The notes: generated by a model from the letters alone, not told the origin. Shown: positions 1 to 12,791, counted from the first letter of the stretch. The stretch: DNA of 64,000 bases from Akkermansiaceae bacterium UBA2381 (GCA_002344215.1 DDSV01000024.1:11474-75473); one strand, 5' to 3'. Numbers and translations: made by a program.

Positions 1-1421
1 TGGTCACCGTCGAAGTCAGCGTTGTAGGCCGTACAAACGAGAGGGTGAACCCGGATTGCGGAACCTTCGATAAGAACGGGCTCAAAGGCCTGAATCGAAA
101 GACGGTGAAGCGTGGGTGCGCGGTTGAGGAGAACGGGGTGCCCCTTCGTCACTTCCTCAAGGATGTCCCAGACCTCGGACGTTTTCCGTTCGATCAGCTT
201 TTTCGCACTGCGCACCGTGTGCACATAGCCAAGCTCCTTGAGCCGGCGAATGATAAAGGGCTCGAACAGAACCAGCGCCATCTTCTTGGGAAGACCACAC
301 TGGTGAAGCTTGAGATCGGGTCCGATAACGATAACGGAACGGCCCGAGTAATCGACGCGCTTCCCGAGAAGGTTTTGACGGAAACGTCCACCTTTACCCT
401 TGAGCATGTCGGAGAGCGACTTGAGAGCACGGTTGCCGGCACCGGTGACGGCGCGACCATGACGACCGTTGTCGAAGAGAGCGTCGACCGCTTCCTGCAA
501 CATCCGCTTCTCGTTCCGGATGATGACATCAGGAGTCTTGAGTTGAAGCAGGTTCTTGAGACGGTTGTTCCGGTTGATGACACGACGGTAAAGATCGTTC
601 AAATCGGAAGTCGCGAAACGACCTCCCTCAAGCGGCACGAGAGGACGCAGGTCGGGCGGGATGACAGGAAGCACTTCGAGAATCATCCACTCGGGACGAG
701 TCTTCGAATTGTGGAAGCCCTGGGCCAGCTTCAGGCGCTTGGCCAGTTTTTTGCGGACCTGCTTGGAGCGGGTCTTGCCCATCGCCTCTTCAAGTTCCAC
801 GATGATCGAGGGAAGATCGATGCGGGCGAGGAGATCCCGAACAGCCTCGGCACCCATTCCTGCCTGGAAGCCGCCTACGCCATACTCTTCCTGAGCATCG
901 CGATATTCCAGTTCAGTGAGCAACTGACCGGCTTCGAGGGGCGTGTTACCGGGGTCGATAACGAAGTAGTCCTCGTAGTAGATCACCCTTTCAAGCTGAC
1001 GCGCACTCATGTCGAGCATGAGGCCGATGCGGGAGGGCATACACTTGTAGAACCAGATGTGAGAGACGGAAACGGCCAGTTCGATGTGCCCCATTCTCTC
1101 CCGGCGGACGCGGGAAAGAGTCACTTCGACGCCGCAACGATCGCAGACCGTGCCCTTGTGCTTGATTCGCTTGTACTTGCCGCAGGCGCACTCCCAGTCC
1201 TTGGTCGGACCGAAAATCCGTTCGCAGAAGAGACCGCCTTTTTCGGGCTTGAACGTCCGGTAGTTGATGGTTTCCGGATTCTTCACTTCGCCACAGCTCC
1301 ACGAACGAATCGTGTCGGGGTTGGCAACCGTGATGCGAACATGGTCGAAACTGTCGGACTTGCGCTCAAGGCCGAAAATCTCGTCCAGGTGTGATTCAGA
1401 ACTGAGGGATGGAGCAGACAC
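1..1421 (-). CDS. rpoC: DNA-directed RNA polymerase subunit beta' (N-terminal part, cut by window edge)
   Basis: This is the beta' subunit, which carries the polymerase active site. The reverse strand reads from a GTG at 1419-1421 (MSAPSLSSESHLDEIFG) into the conserved N-terminal region EVKNPETINYRTFKPE. A zinc-finger cysteine cluster follows (CACGKYKRIKHKGTVCDRCG), then the clamp and lid region with RFRQNLLGKRVDYSGRS. The frame runs off the window at the catalytic metal-binding motif NADFDGDQ, so only about a third of the protein is present. GTG is chosen because no in-frame ATG lies nearby upstream and residues after it match the usual N-terminus length. It follows rpoB after a 53-base gap, the usual rpoBC arrangement. 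No clear Shine-Dalgarno is seen before the GTG, so the exact start is less certain than the identity. Confidence 0.97.
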   Translation of the reverse strand, partial: MSAPSLSSESHLDEIFGLERKSDSFDHVRITVANPDTIRSWSCGEVKNPETINYRTFKPEKGGLFCERIFGPTKDWECACGKYKRIKHKGTVCDRCGVEVTLSRVRRERMGHIELAVSVSHIWFYKCMPSRIGLMLDMSARQLERVIYYEDYFVIDPGNTPLEAGQLLTELEYRDAQEEYGVGGFQAGMGAEAVRDLLARIDLPSIIVELEEAMGKTRSKQVRKKLAKRLKLAQGFHNSKTRPEWMILEVLPVIPPDLRPLVPLEGGRFATSDLNDLYRRVINRNNRLKNLLQLKTPDVIIRNEKRMLQEAVDALFDNGRHGRAVTGAGNRALKSLSDMLKGKGGRFRQNLLGKRVDYSGRSVIVIGPDLKLHQCGLPKKMALVLFEPFIIRRLKELGYVHTVRSAKKLIERKTSEVWDILEEVTKGHPVLLNRAPTLHRLSIQAFEPVLIEGSAIRVHPLVCTAYNADFDGD

Positions 1422-1474
1422 GATATTAATAGGCTGAGGTTCGAATGCTGGGAAGTGGCTTCGGATGCGATGGA

Positions 1475-5326
<3,852 letters not shown>

Positions 5327-5579
5327 ATGGGCGCTGATAGGTTGGTCTAGTGGTCGACTATTCAAAATCCCCGGAGACAATCCATCGGCGTTTGCCAGAT
5401 GGCAGTACGCGATAGTTGCCCGGAGCCCGAGAGCCGGTCGTCAAAAGAAAAGACGACGAAGCCTGAACACTTGAAGAAGTATTCAGAATTCGGCGTCACT
5501 TCAGATTTGCGATAGGGAAAACTCCACGTTCTTTGCAATGTCTACGATTGATGCAACCACTTTATTAAAGAAAATCAGG
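5327..5579 (-). other. rpoB leader, no gene seen
   Basis: About 250 bases separate the rplL hairpin from the rpoB ATG. Short open frames exist here, but none resembles a protein. The stretch is AT-richer near 5500-5580 on the side next to the hairpin. It is likely the untranslated leader of rpoB, where polymerase that passed the rplL attenuator continues. No riboswitch or convincing -35/-10 pair was recognised. Confidence 0.5.
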
Positions 5580-5615
5580 AAAAGTTGTCCCGGCCCCCGT
5601 CAAGAGGCCGGGACA
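5580..5615 (-). terminator. Hairpin between rplL and rpoB (terminator or attenuator)
   Basis: A perfect 9-base inverted repeat, GTCCCGGCC (5588-5596) and GGCCGGGAC (5607-5615), encloses a 10-base loop. On the minus strand the stem is followed within a few bases by a short T run (AACTTTTCC). It lies 12 bases after the rplL stop. In Escherichia coli the rplL-rpoB gap holds a partial terminator that keeps polymerase levels below ribosomal protein levels. The position here suggests the same role, which is inference. Confidence 0.75.
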
Positions 5616-5627
5616 CTTAAAGCTGAA

Positions 5628-6008
5628 TTATTTGATGTCGATTTTGGCTCCTGCCTCTTCGAGCTTGGCCTTGATGGAGGCCGCTTCGTCTTTGGTAGCA
5701 CCTTCCTTGACCGGAGTGGGTGCGCTTTCGACAAGCTTCTTGGCTTCAGCAAGACCGAGACCTGCAACGGCCTCACGGACCGCCTTGATCACACCGATCT
5801 TGTTATCACCAAAGGAGGTAAGAATAACGTCAAATGCCGTTTTCTCTTCGGCTGCTTCGCCACCTCCACCGCCAGCCGGAGCTGCGGCAATTGCGACAGG
5901 GGCAGCAGCGCTGACTCCCCATTTTTCCTCAAGAGCTTTAACGAGTTCGGAAACCTCGAGGACTGTAAGTCCGCTCAACTGATCTACTAATGCGTCTGTA
6001 TTCGCCAT
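5628..6008 (-). CDS. rplL: 50S ribosomal protein L7/L12
   Basis: This is the acidic stalk protein of the large ribosomal subunit, 126 residues, which recruits translation GTPases. The N-terminal dimerisation region (MANTDALVDQLSGLTVLEVSEL) is followed by an Ala/Gly-rich hinge with five consecutive glycines. The globular domain then carries EEKTAFDVIL and the factor-binding stretch KIGVIKAVREAVAGLGLAEAK. The start is placed at MANTDALV because the 14 residues of open frame upstream (MSKRFSTRRY...) do not belong to the family. rplJ lies upstream with a 139-base gap, and a hairpin lies just downstream. Confidence 0.97.
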   Translation of the reverse strand: MANTDALVDQLSGLTVLEVSELVKALEEKWGVSAAAPVAIAAAPAGGGGGEAAEEKTAFDVILTSFGDNKIGVIKAVREAVAGLGLAEAKKLVESAPTPVKEGATKDEAASIKAKLEEAGAKIDIK

Positions 6009-6147
6009 ATTTTTGGGTGGGTATCGCCGCGTCGAAAAGCGCTTCGACAATTAACATGCTGCGCTCAGCATTCGGAGAGGAACCCGGTTTTGTTTTGTTT
6101 GATTCTCGAGCCCTCCCATCTGGAAGAGCCCGAACTTGAAATTACTA

Positions 6148-6660
6148 TCAACCTTGATCCGCCTTCGCCTGGAGGGCGCGGGCAAGAGAAGCTCCGGGTT
6201 CGTTGAGAACAGAAACAAGTTTCTGGGCAGGTGAGTTGAAGACTCCGAGGAGTTGTGACCGGAGAATCTCCATGGGCGGAAGATCCGCAAGGGCCACTAC
6301 TTTCGCTGCTTCAAGGAAGTTACCGTCGAGGACACCGCAACGGATACCCACTTTGCTGATCTCTTTGCCGTAGGTTTTAAGAACCTTCGCCGAGGCGCAG
6401 ACATCCGATGCACCAGTGACAATGGCGGTTTGCCCGCTCAGGTGAGCCGCCAGTTCGGAGGGATATTCCACGGTGGTCACGACCTGCTTCACAAAGGTGT
6501 TCTTGGCCACCTGCAGTTTTGCGCCGGTCGCGGCAAGACGCTTCCTCAACTCCTGGAACTGAGCCACCTTCATGCCCGCATAATCGATCACGATCAGGAA
6601 GGGGGAGGTGTTTACGGTGCTGAGAATGTCGTCAATGACGATCTTTTTTAATGCTTTCAT
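6148..6660 (-). CDS. rplJ: 50S ribosomal protein L10
   Basis: L10 is the base of the ribosomal stalk, binding 23S rRNA and anchoring L7/L12 dimers through its C-terminal helix. The product is 170 residues, the usual length. The N-terminal rRNA-binding domain includes FLIVIDYAGMKVAQFQELRK, KLQVAKNTFVKQ and GQTAIVTG. The end (LVSVLNEPGASLARALQAKADQ) is the helix that binds L7/L12. It stands between rplA (39-base gap) and rplL. The leader is short, so the long autoregulatory leader known from E. coli is not evident here. Confidence 0.96.
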   Translation of the reverse strand: MKALKKIVIDDILSTVNTSPFLIVIDYAGMKVAQFQELRKRLAATGAKLQVAKNTFVKQVVTTVEYPSELAAHLSGQTAIVTGASDVCASAKVLKTYGKEISKVGIRCGVLDGNFLEAAKVVALADLPPMEILRSQLLGVFNSPAQKLVSVLNEPGASLARALQAKADQG

Positions 6661-6699
6661 CGCGTTGAAAATTAGAGGTTAAAATTGATCTATCGGCGG

Positions 6700-7395
6700 T
6701 TAGTGCCAGGCCGAGACATCAACTGTGATGCCGGGAACCATCGTGGCGGTGAGGGCACCTTTAACAAGAAAGACACCTTTTGCCGTTGCAGGGCGGGCGC
6801 CGTTGATTGAATCGGCGACGGCTTTCCCGTTTTCGATCAGAGCAGTCTCTTCGAAAGAAAGCTTACCGATCGGGACCGAGATGTTTCCATTCTTATCAAG
6901 CTTGAAGTCGATACGTCCGGCTTTCACCGCTTTGACCGCTCCGGCAGTGTCATCGGTCACCGTTCCGGTCTTCGGGTTCGGCATCAAACCGCGTGGCCCG
7001 AGCTGACGCCCGAGCTTTCTCACTTCAGACATGGCCGAGGGAGTGGCGATAACCGCATCAAAGTCCATGAATCCACCAAGAACTTCTTTGATCAGGGCTT
7101 CAAAACCGACATGCTCAGCGCCGGCATTTTTCGCCTCGGTGGCAGCCTCGCCTTCCGCGAAAACAAGGACCCGGACATCTTTACCGCTTCCGTGAGGGAG
7201 CGGGCAGGTTCCACGCACCATCTGATCGGACTGGCGGGGATCAACACCCATCCGGAAAGTCAGAGTTACGGTCTGGTCGAACTTGGGCGCCGGGAATTTC
7301 TTCACCAGGGAAACCGCATCTTCGATCGAGTAGACCGCCGTGCTGTCGACCATCTCGGCGGCAGCTTTATATCGTTTGCTTCTTTTTTTAGCCAT
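6700..7395 (-). CDS. rplA: 50S ribosomal protein L1
   Basis: L1 forms the mobile L1 stalk of the large subunit and often represses its own operon by binding mRNA. The protein is 231 residues from MAKKRSKRYKAAAE. An upstream start at 7443 would add 16 residues with no family similarity. Signature segments are FDQTVTLTFRMGVDPRQSDQ, the typical L1 signature LGPRGLMPNPKTGTVT, and the rRNA-binding KAGRIDFKLDKNGNISVPIG. It follows rplK by 59 bases and precedes rplJ by 39 bases, so all three are probably one transcript. Confidence 0.96.
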   Translation of the reverse strand: MAKKRSKRYKAAAEMVDSTAVYSIEDAVSLVKKFPAPKFDQTVTLTFRMGVDPRQSDQMVRGTCPLPHGSGKDVRVLVFAEGEAATEAKNAGAEHVGFEALIKEVLGGFMDFDAVIATPSAMSEVRKLGRQLGPRGLMPNPKTGTVTDDTAGAVKAVKAGRIDFKLDKNGNISVPIGKLSFEETALIENGKAVADSINGARPATAKGVFLVKGALTATMVPGITVDVSAWH

Positions 7396-7454
7396 GTTCA
7401 GGATGCAGTACGAGCGGGTGCTTTTCACCCTCCTGCGATTCAATTAAACTTAAA

Positions 7455-7880
7455 TTAATCAACGATCTCGAGACCCATCTGGCGGGCCGTGCCGGCAAGA
7501 ATGCGGCAGGCCATCTCTACGTCGGAAGTATTCATGTCTTCCATCTTGTTGCGGGCAACCTCAAGGAGTTGAGCACGGGTCAGTTTGCCGACCTTTTTCT
7601 TGTTCGGCTCACTGGAACCGGAAGCAAGGTTTGCCGCCTTTTTGAGGAGAACGGCAGCAGGTGACTTCTTGGTGATGAATGTGAAGCTCTTGTCGGCGTA
7701 GACGCTGATCACGACCGGAAGAATGTCCCCTTCACTACCCTGAGTCTGCGCATTGAACTGCTTACAGAACTCCATGATGTTCACCCCGGCCTGGCCAAGG
7801 GCAGGACCCACCGGAGGAGAAGGGTTCGCCTTGCCTGCAGTAATCTGCAGCTTGATTAGTTTTACTACTTCTTTAGCCAT
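7455..7880 (-). CDS. rplK: 50S ribosomal protein L11
   Basis: L11 belongs to the GTPase-associated centre of the ribosome and is needed for stringent-response signalling. It has 141 residues, the standard length. The N-terminal signature with ITAGKANPSPPVGPALGQ and GVNIMEFCKQFNAQT is intact. The C-terminal rRNA-binding domain (KKVGKLTRAQLLEVARNKMEDMN, GTARQMGLEI) is complete. nusG lies 63 bases upstream on the same strand. Confidence 0.97.
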   Translation of the reverse strand: MAKEVVKLIKLQITAGKANPSPPVGPALGQAGVNIMEFCKQFNAQTQGSEGDILPVVISVYADKSFTFITKKSPAAVLLKKAANLASGSSEPNKKKVGKLTRAQLLEVARNKMEDMNTSDVEMACRILAGTARQMGLEIVD

Positions 7881-7943
7881 CGTGTTTCTTTGATGAAATT
7901 TATTTACTTACGGGGATCGGGGAAGTGACCCCGCAGGCCCTTC

Positions 7944-8513
7944 TTAACCCAACTCAACCTGCCAGTATTCAAGCGGCACGAGCGTCTCACGACCAAAGAT
8001 ATTGACGGATACCATCAGTTCTCCCTTGGCTTCATTGATTTCGGCAATCACTCCGGCCTGGCCCTGGAACGGACCGTCGGAAACGACAACCGAGTCGCCC
8101 ACTTCGTGCGAGATAGCCGGCTTCACGCTGCCCTCGCGCTCCTTAATCTGCGCAAGCATTCCCTCGACCTCATGCTTCGGCATCGGCATCGGATTGCCTT
8201 TTGTTCCGGCGAAGTTGATCACTCCATCGGTCTCCTGAATAAAATACCAAGTCCGGTCCACGAGAGTATTGTCCTCGTGGAGCAGGTGCATGTTAATGAT
8301 AATGTAGCCCGGGTAGAACTTACGGTTAGCTTCGCGCTTCTGACCGCCCCTGACTTCGGAAATGCGCTCCTGGGGAACGAGCACTTCGTAGATGAGATCA
8401 CTCATCTCCTCTGATTCGATGCGCCGCTCAATGTTGTCGCGCACCTTCAATTCCTGTCCGGAAAGAACGTGAACAACATACCATTGTTCTTTTGCTGTGG
8501 GGATAGTCGGCAT
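7944..8513 (-). CDS. nusG: Transcription termination/antitermination protein NusG
   Basis: NusG binds the clamp of RNA polymerase, reduces pausing and links it to Rho or the ribosome. The 189-residue product has the NGN domain at the N-terminus (EQWYVVHVLSGQELKVRDNI, then VLVPQERISEVRGGQKR and the typical KFYPGYIIINMHL). A KOW motif lies near residues 135-170 (VGDSVVVSDGPFQGQAG). It sits between secE (28-base gap) and rplK, the common bacterial order. No insertion is seen. Confidence 0.97.
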   Translation of the reverse strand: MPTIPTAKEQWYVVHVLSGQELKVRDNIERRIESEEMSDLIYEVLVPQERISEVRGGQKREANRKFYPGYIIINMHLLHEDNTLVDRTWYFIQETDGVINFAGTKGNPMPMPKHEVEGMLAQIKEREGSVKPAISHEVGDSVVVSDGPFQGQAGVIAEINEAKGELMVSVNIFGRETLVPLEYWQVELG

Positions 8514-8541
8514 CGATTATTGGAAATTCAGATTAACCCTT

Positions 8542-8754
8542 TCAGAAACCGGTTGTCAGAAAGGTCATGGCGTGACGCATCGCGAAGTCAATGGTGGCCA
8601 CAAAGGCACCGAGAAGAACCATTGCGATGAGAACAACGACAGTGGAATCGATAAGTTGTTTGTACTTTTTGAGACCCTTTTCTTTCGGATCCCAAGGCCA
8701 GGTTGCCTTTTTCAGCTCTCCCCTAACCTCACCAAGGTATTTTCCTATTTTCAT
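8542..8754 (-). CDS. secE: Preprotein translocase subunit SecE
   Basis: SecE is the small essential subunit that clamps SecY in the protein-export channel. It has 70 residues, the single-membrane-span form found in most bacteria. An amphipathic N-terminal helix (IGKYLGEVRGELKKATWPWD) carries the conserved E-x-x-K-x-x-W-P pattern. One membrane segment follows (VVVLIAMVLLGAFVATIDFAM). It lies between tRNA-Trp and nusG, the classical context. Confidence 0.95.
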   Translation of the reverse strand: MKIGKYLGEVRGELKKATWPWDPKEKGLKKYKQLIDSTVVVLIAMVLLGAFVATIDFAMRHAMTFLTTGF

Positions 8755-8794
8755 CAGAATTCTGGGTTTCGGTGGGGCTCCCGGCTTCAGTGAT

Positions 8795-8870
8795 TGGCAG
8801 GGCAGGCGAGACTCGAACTCGCAACCAACGGTTTTGGAGACCGCTACTCTACCAATTGAGCTACTGCCCT
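8795..8870 (-). tRNA. tRNA-Trp (anticodon CCA), CCA end encoded
   Basis: The minus strand folds as a 76-base cloverleaf. The acceptor strands AGGGCAG (8864-8870) and CTGCCCT (8799-8805) pair fully, followed by discriminator G and an encoded CCA. The D arm contains AGCTCAATTGGTAGAG. The anticodon stem-loop has loop CTCCAAA with anticodon CCA. The T arm reads GCGAGTTCGAGTCTCGC. It lies between tuf and secE, as in many bacteria. Confidence 0.96.
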
Positions 8871-8899
8871 ACTTCAAATTTTACTTAGTGGCGGAAAGA

Positions 8900-8966
8900 G
8901 GGGATCCGAATTTTCGGGTCCCCTCCGGACGTTTCGGATAAGAAGCGCGGGGTCACCCCCGCGCTT
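8900..8966 (-). terminator. Two hairpins after tuf
   Basis: Two stem-loops fill the space between the tuf stop and tRNA-Trp. The first met by polymerase is a perfect 10-base stem, AAGCGCGGGG (8943-8952) with CCCCGCGCTT (8957-8966), and a 4-base loop. The second is GGGGATCCG (8900-8908) with CGGGTCCCC (8915-8923), one mismatch, followed by TCTTT. Neither has a long T run, so they may be partial terminators or processing and stability elements upstream of the tRNA. Confidence 0.55.
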
Positions 8967-8985
8967 CCCGAAAAATGGTTTCGTA

Positions 8986-10170
8986 TTAGTCAATGATGTC
9001 GGAAACACGACCCGCGCCAACGGTGCGGCCGCCTTCACGAATCGCGAAACGAATCGTTTTCTCCATGGCGATCGGGGTGAGCAACTCGACCTCGATCGAG
9101 ATGTTATCACCAGGCATCACCATTTCAACACCAGCAGGAAGCTTGACCGAACCAGTCACGTCAGTTGTACGGAAGTAGAACTGGGGACGATAGTTGTCGA
9201 AGAAAGGAGTGTGACGTCCGCCTTCGTCCTTGCTGAGGACATAGACCTCTGCCTTGAACTTCTTGTGAGGCTTGATCGAACCGGGCTTGGCGATAACCTG
9301 ACCACGCTCGACGTCGTCTTTCTTAAGACCACGAAGGAGAAGACCGACGTTGTCACCGGCACGACCTTCGTCGAGCAACTTACGGAACATTTCGATATCG
9401 GTAACAGTCGTCTTCTGCGTGTCGCGAATGCCGACGATCTCGACTTCGGACATCTTCTTGACGATTCCACGCTCGATACGGCCGGTCGCAACAGTTCCAC
9501 GACCTTCGATCGAGAACACGTCTTCAACAGGCATGAGGAAGTCACCGTCGATCGGACGCTCGGGAAGCGGGATATACTCATCCACCGCCTGCATCAACTT
9601 CATGATGTTCTCACGCTGAGTCGCATCGCCTTCAAGAGCCTTGAGGCCCGAACCGCGAACGATCGGAATGTCATCACCGGGGAAATCGTATTTGCTGAGA
9701 AGCTCACGGATCTCCATTTCAACGAGATCAAGAAGCTCTTCGTCGTCAACCATGTCGACTTTGTTGAGGAAAACCACAAGAGCCGGAACACCAACCTGGC
9801 GGGCAAGAAGAATGTGCTCGCGAGTCTGGGGCATCGGACCATCAGCTGCCGAAACAACAAGGATACCACCGTCCATCTGCGCGGCACCGGTGATCATGTT
9901 CTTCACATAGTCAGCGTGACCGGGACAATCCACGTGAGCGTAGTGACGATTGGCTGTCTCGTACTCAACGTGTGCCGTCGAAATGGTGATACCGCGCTCG
10001 CGCTCTTCCGGCGCTCCGTCGATTTCGTCGTAGGCACGCTTTTGCGCCAAACCAAGATCGGCAAGTGTTGCCGTAATCGCTGCGGTAAGCGTCGTTTTTC
10101 CATGGTCCACGTGACCGATAGTGCCCACGTTCACGTGAGGCTTGGTACGTTCGAATGCTGCTTTAGCCAT
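8986..10170 (-). CDS. tuf: Elongation factor Tu
   Basis: EF-Tu is the GTPase that delivers aminoacyl-tRNA to the ribosome. The 394-residue product has all GTP-binding motifs: GHVDHGKTTL near residue 19, the switch with RGITIS, DCPGHADYVK near residue 81 and NKVDMVDD near residue 136. Domain 2 (GDFLMPVEDVFSIEGRGTVA) and domain 3 (FYFRTTDVTG, the final VGAGRVSDIID) are intact. tRNA-Thr lies about 110 bases upstream and tRNA-Trp downstream, all on one strand. This order is the ancestral tufB-type locus. Confidence 0.98.
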   Translation of the reverse strand: MAKAAFERTKPHVNVGTIGHVDHGKTTLTAAITATLADLGLAQKRAYDEIDGAPEERERGITISTAHVEYETANRHYAHVDCPGHADYVKNMITGAAQMDGGILVVSAADGPMPQTREHILLARQVGVPALVVFLNKVDMVDDEELLDLVEMEIRELLSKYDFPGDDIPIVRGSGLKALEGDATQRENIMKLMQAVDEYIPLPERPIDGDFLMPVEDVFSIEGRGTVATGRIERGIVKKMSEVEIVGIRDTQKTTVTDIEMFRKLLDEGRAGDNVGLLLRGLKKDDVERGQVIAKPGSIKPHKKFKAEVYVLSKDEGGRHTPFFDNYRPQFYFRTTDVTGSVKLPAGVEMVMPGDNISIEVELLTPIAMEKTIRFAIREGGRTVGAGRVSDIID

Positions 10171-10278
10171 TGTCGTTTGGTTTTTTTGTTGGTTTTTCTT
10201 AAAGGTGACCGTCCTGCCACGGACTTTTCTAAGCTGCCGCTGCGGAATCGCTCTGTGTTATTGTCTCTCTCACTCAAG

Positions 10279-10353
<75 letters not shown>

Positions 10354-10495
10354 CTTTCAGCACCTTGAGCCGCGAAGATCAAGTGATCCAGTAACCCAGG
10401 CTTCTAAAACTGTTTGAAAGGCAAAAAGACCCATCAACCTTACCCTTGCGGGAGGGAGTTGGGACCGCTGGCCAGACTGGCAGAATTAGGGGCGA

Positions 10496-10523
10496 AAGCT
10501 ACTCGACGCGACGCGTCTGTCAA
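10496..10523 (-). promoter_or_regulatory. Candidate sigma-70-type promoter of the tRNA-Thr/tuf block
   Basis: On the minus strand a perfect TTGACA (10518-10523) is followed after 16 bases by TAGCTT (10496-10501), a weak -10 match. Directly upstream is an A/T-rich stretch (about 10520-10560) resembling an UP element of strong stable-RNA promoters. The site is about 140 bases before tRNA-Thr and points the right way. The -10 match is poor, so the call is tentative. Confidence 0.4.
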
Positions 10524-10565
10524 AAAAATATTCCTAATTCGTTTAAAAAACTCGAATTCCGCCAT

Positions 10566-11360
10566 TTACTCAGGTAAATCCTCGGAGAATCGGCGGATGG
10601 AACCCGCTTTTCCGGTTTCTTCATCGATGTCAATAATCGCCCCGCGCAGACCGACCGGGCCCTTCGCAACGGGGAAACGGCTCGGGGTCGAGGTGCGGAA
10701 GCGGTCGATGACAGGACCGGCTTCCCTCCCGAGTACCGAGTCCATCGGCCCGCACATGCCGGCGTCACAGAGGAAGGCGGTTCCCCCCGGAAGGACCCGT
10801 TCATCCGCTGTCTGGACATGGGTATGGGTCCCGACCAGAGCGGAAATCGACCCGTCCATCGCCCAGCCCAGGGCAATCTTCTCGCTGGTGGTTTCGGCGT
10901 GGAAGTCAAGAAAGATGACCTTCACCCCTTCGTTGTTTCGAAGTCGTTCCACCTCGGCCTGAACCGCCAGAAAGGGATTCTCGAGCGGCGGTTGCATAAA
11001 ACTGCGGCCCTGCGCATTGATGACGGCCACCTTGCCCTTCGCCGTGTCTAGAACAATGGACCCACCCCCGGGAACCCCGGGCGGGTAATTCAGCGGGCGG
11101 AGCATGCGTGGCTCCATTTCCAGAAATTCTGCGATTTCCATCTGGTCCCAGATGTGATCTCCACTGGTAATCACGGCCACTCCGGCCCGAAGGAGGTCAA
11201 TCGCGATCTTGGGGGTGATCCCTCGTCCGCCGGCGGCATTCTCACCATTGGCGATGATGAAATCGATCTCCTGCTCCGCTTTGATCGCGGAAAGTCGCGA
11301 AATGACGGCTTTCCGCCCGGGTTCACCGACAATATCTCCTAGAAATAGAATTCTGAGCAT
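10566..11360 (-). CDS. YmdB-family metallophosphoesterase (TIGR00282 type)
   Basis: This 264-residue protein belongs to the YmdB/TIGR00282 family of dinuclear-metal phosphodiesterases. A Bacillus member hydrolyses 2',3'-cyclic nucleotides and affects biofilm versus motility decisions. Metal ligands are visible in order: FLGDIVG near residue 8, ANGENAAGG near residue 40, SGDHIWDQ near residue 67, FLDFHAETTSEK near residue 150 and the VGTHTHVQTAD stretch near residue 175. The gene lies upstream of the tRNA-Thr promoter and diverges from the amidase gene at 11415. The family assignment is firm; the physiological substrate in this organism is unknown. Confidence 0.88.
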   Translation of the reverse strand: MLRILFLGDIVGEPGRKAVISRLSAIKAEQEIDFIIANGENAAGGRGITPKIAIDLLRAGVAVITSGDHIWDQMEIAEFLEMEPRMLRPLNYPPGVPGGGSIVLDTAKGKVAVINAQGRSFMQPPLENPFLAVQAEVERLRNNEGVKVIFLDFHAETTSEKIALGWAMDGSISALVGTHTHVQTADERVLPGGTAFLCDAGMCGPMDSVLGREAGPVIDRFRTSTPSRFPVAKGPVGLRGAIIDIDEETGKAGSIRRFSEDLPE

Positions 11361-11414
11361 GCTTCACTTAGTCCGCGTGGTTTCCCCCGGTGGAAACTGA
11401 AAAGTTTCACTCAC

Positions 11415-12770
11415 TTGAACCCGACCTCAGAATACCTCTTCTTCCCCGGTCGCAAAGCAGTCCCGCTGGTGGTTTTGGTTGCTTTTTGTTTCGGACCCCT
11501 CCGGCTGCGATCGGAAGAGGCTGGGGTCGCAGCCCCTTCATCGTCGCCCGGGGTGCCGGAAAAGGCCGAGCCGGAGAGCTTTTCGCCCCCTGCACCGAAC
11601 ATTGCCCGACTGGGGCGCATCCCGGACTGGTCGCAACTTGATCCGTATCAGGGCACGATCACCCGGGAGGAATTTGTTTATCTGCTCAACCACTGCTACT
11701 CCCGGAGTCCGGAGGATTCTGCAGGCTACATTCGCCTTCAATCGGACCGCGCGCTCATCCTCAAGCAGTCGAACTATCCCGAACTCGGCTGGTATGACCT
11801 GAGATTCCGGACCGAAACCCCTCTTTCAGCTCCGGTTCCGAAGTACTGGCGGAGCCCCACCGAGATTGATGATCTTCCCGCCAATTCGACGAAACCCCTC
11901 CAGGGACTCCGAATCGCGATCGACCCGGGACATATCGGGGGCAAATGGGTGACCTGGGACGACAGACATTTCAAGATCGGGAAGGACACCATCGAAGTGA
12001 AAGAGGGTGAGATGACCCTGATCGTGGCCAAAATTCTTGAACGGGATCTTACCCTTCTCGGGGCGCAAGTTTTTCTGACGCGGGAGTCCAACAATCCGAC
12101 CACCCCCGAACGGGTCGAGACCCTTCAGGAGGAGGCAAAAGCGTATCTCACCCGACGCGGCCAGATCCCTTCGGCAGGACTTCTAGCCAGCACGGCCAAA
12201 GCCATGTTTGCGATCTCCAGTGAGATCCGCTCGCGCGGGGAAATCATCAATGACTCCATCCGGCCCGACCTGGCGCTCTGTCTTCATTTTGATGCTTCAC
12301 CCTGGCCTTCGGGTCGCCCCACTCTGAGAACCCCGAATCATCTGCACCTGCTCATCAACGGATGCTATTCCAGGAGCGAGGTCGCCGAGGACGACACTCG
12401 TTTTGAGATGGTCCTTAGAATCCTGCAACGGGTTTATTATGAGGAACTCGCCATGGCCGATGTCGTCTCCCGGACAATGCAGAAGGAGACTCGCTTGCCG
12501 GCCTTTGCGTATGACGGCAAAAGCGGGATGTCCGTGAATGACAATGAACTGGTCTGGGCGAGGAACCTCCTCGCGAACCGCGTTTTCTTCTGCCCGGTGC
12601 TCTTTTTTGAGCCCTTTTGTATGAACCATAGTGAAACCCACCTGCGTGTTCAGGAAGGTTCCTACGATGGACTTCGCGAGATCAACGGAATCTACCGGAA
12701 AAACATCTACCAGGAGTACGCGGACGGAGTGACCTCGGGTCTCATCCGATACTACCGGCAACGCCGTTGA
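11415..12770 (+). CDS. N-acetylmuramoyl-L-alanine amidase (Amidase_3 type), exported
   Basis: This is a zinc amidase that cuts the bond between muramic acid and the peptide stem of peptidoglycan. The Amidase_3 fold starts near residue 158 with LRIAIDPGHIGG, whose His is the first zinc ligand. The Glu of IEVKEGEMTL is the second candidate, and LCLHFDAS supplies the later His. An N-terminal hydrophobic stretch (AVPLVVLVAFCFG) after a short basic lead looks like a signal peptide, so the enzyme should act in the periplasm. The 451-residue frame opens with TTG; no ATG occurs before the conserved region, and a GTG inside the signal is the alternative start. Residues 60-150 precede the catalytic domain and were not recognised. 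Confidence 0.82.
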   Translation: MNPTSEYLFFPGRKAVPLVVLVAFCFGPLRLRSEEAGVAAPSSSPGVPEKAEPESFSPPAPNIARLGRIPDWSQLDPYQGTITREEFVYLLNHCYSRSPEDSAGYIRLQSDRALILKQSNYPELGWYDLRFRTETPLSAPVPKYWRSPTEIDDLPANSTKPLQGLRIAIDPGHIGGKWVTWDDRHFKIGKDTIEVKEGEMTLIVAKILERDLTLLGAQVFLTRESNNPTTPERVETLQEEAKAYLTRRGQIPSAGLLASTAKAMFAISSEIRSRGEIINDSIRPDLALCLHFDASPWPSGRPTLRTPNHLHLLINGCYSRSEVAEDDTRFEMVLRILQRVYYEELAMADVVSRTMQKETRLPAFAYDGKSGMSVNDNELVWARNLLANRVFFCPVLFFEPFCMNHSETHLRVQEGSYDGLREINGIYRKNIYQEYADGVTSGLIRYYRQRR

Positions 12771-12791
12771 AACGAATCGGGCCGTGGAATC

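Noticed and set aside
45..1394. Long plus-strand open frame opposite rpoC
   Set aside because: It is the antisense shadow of rpoC, whose minus-strand translation has all conserved motifs.
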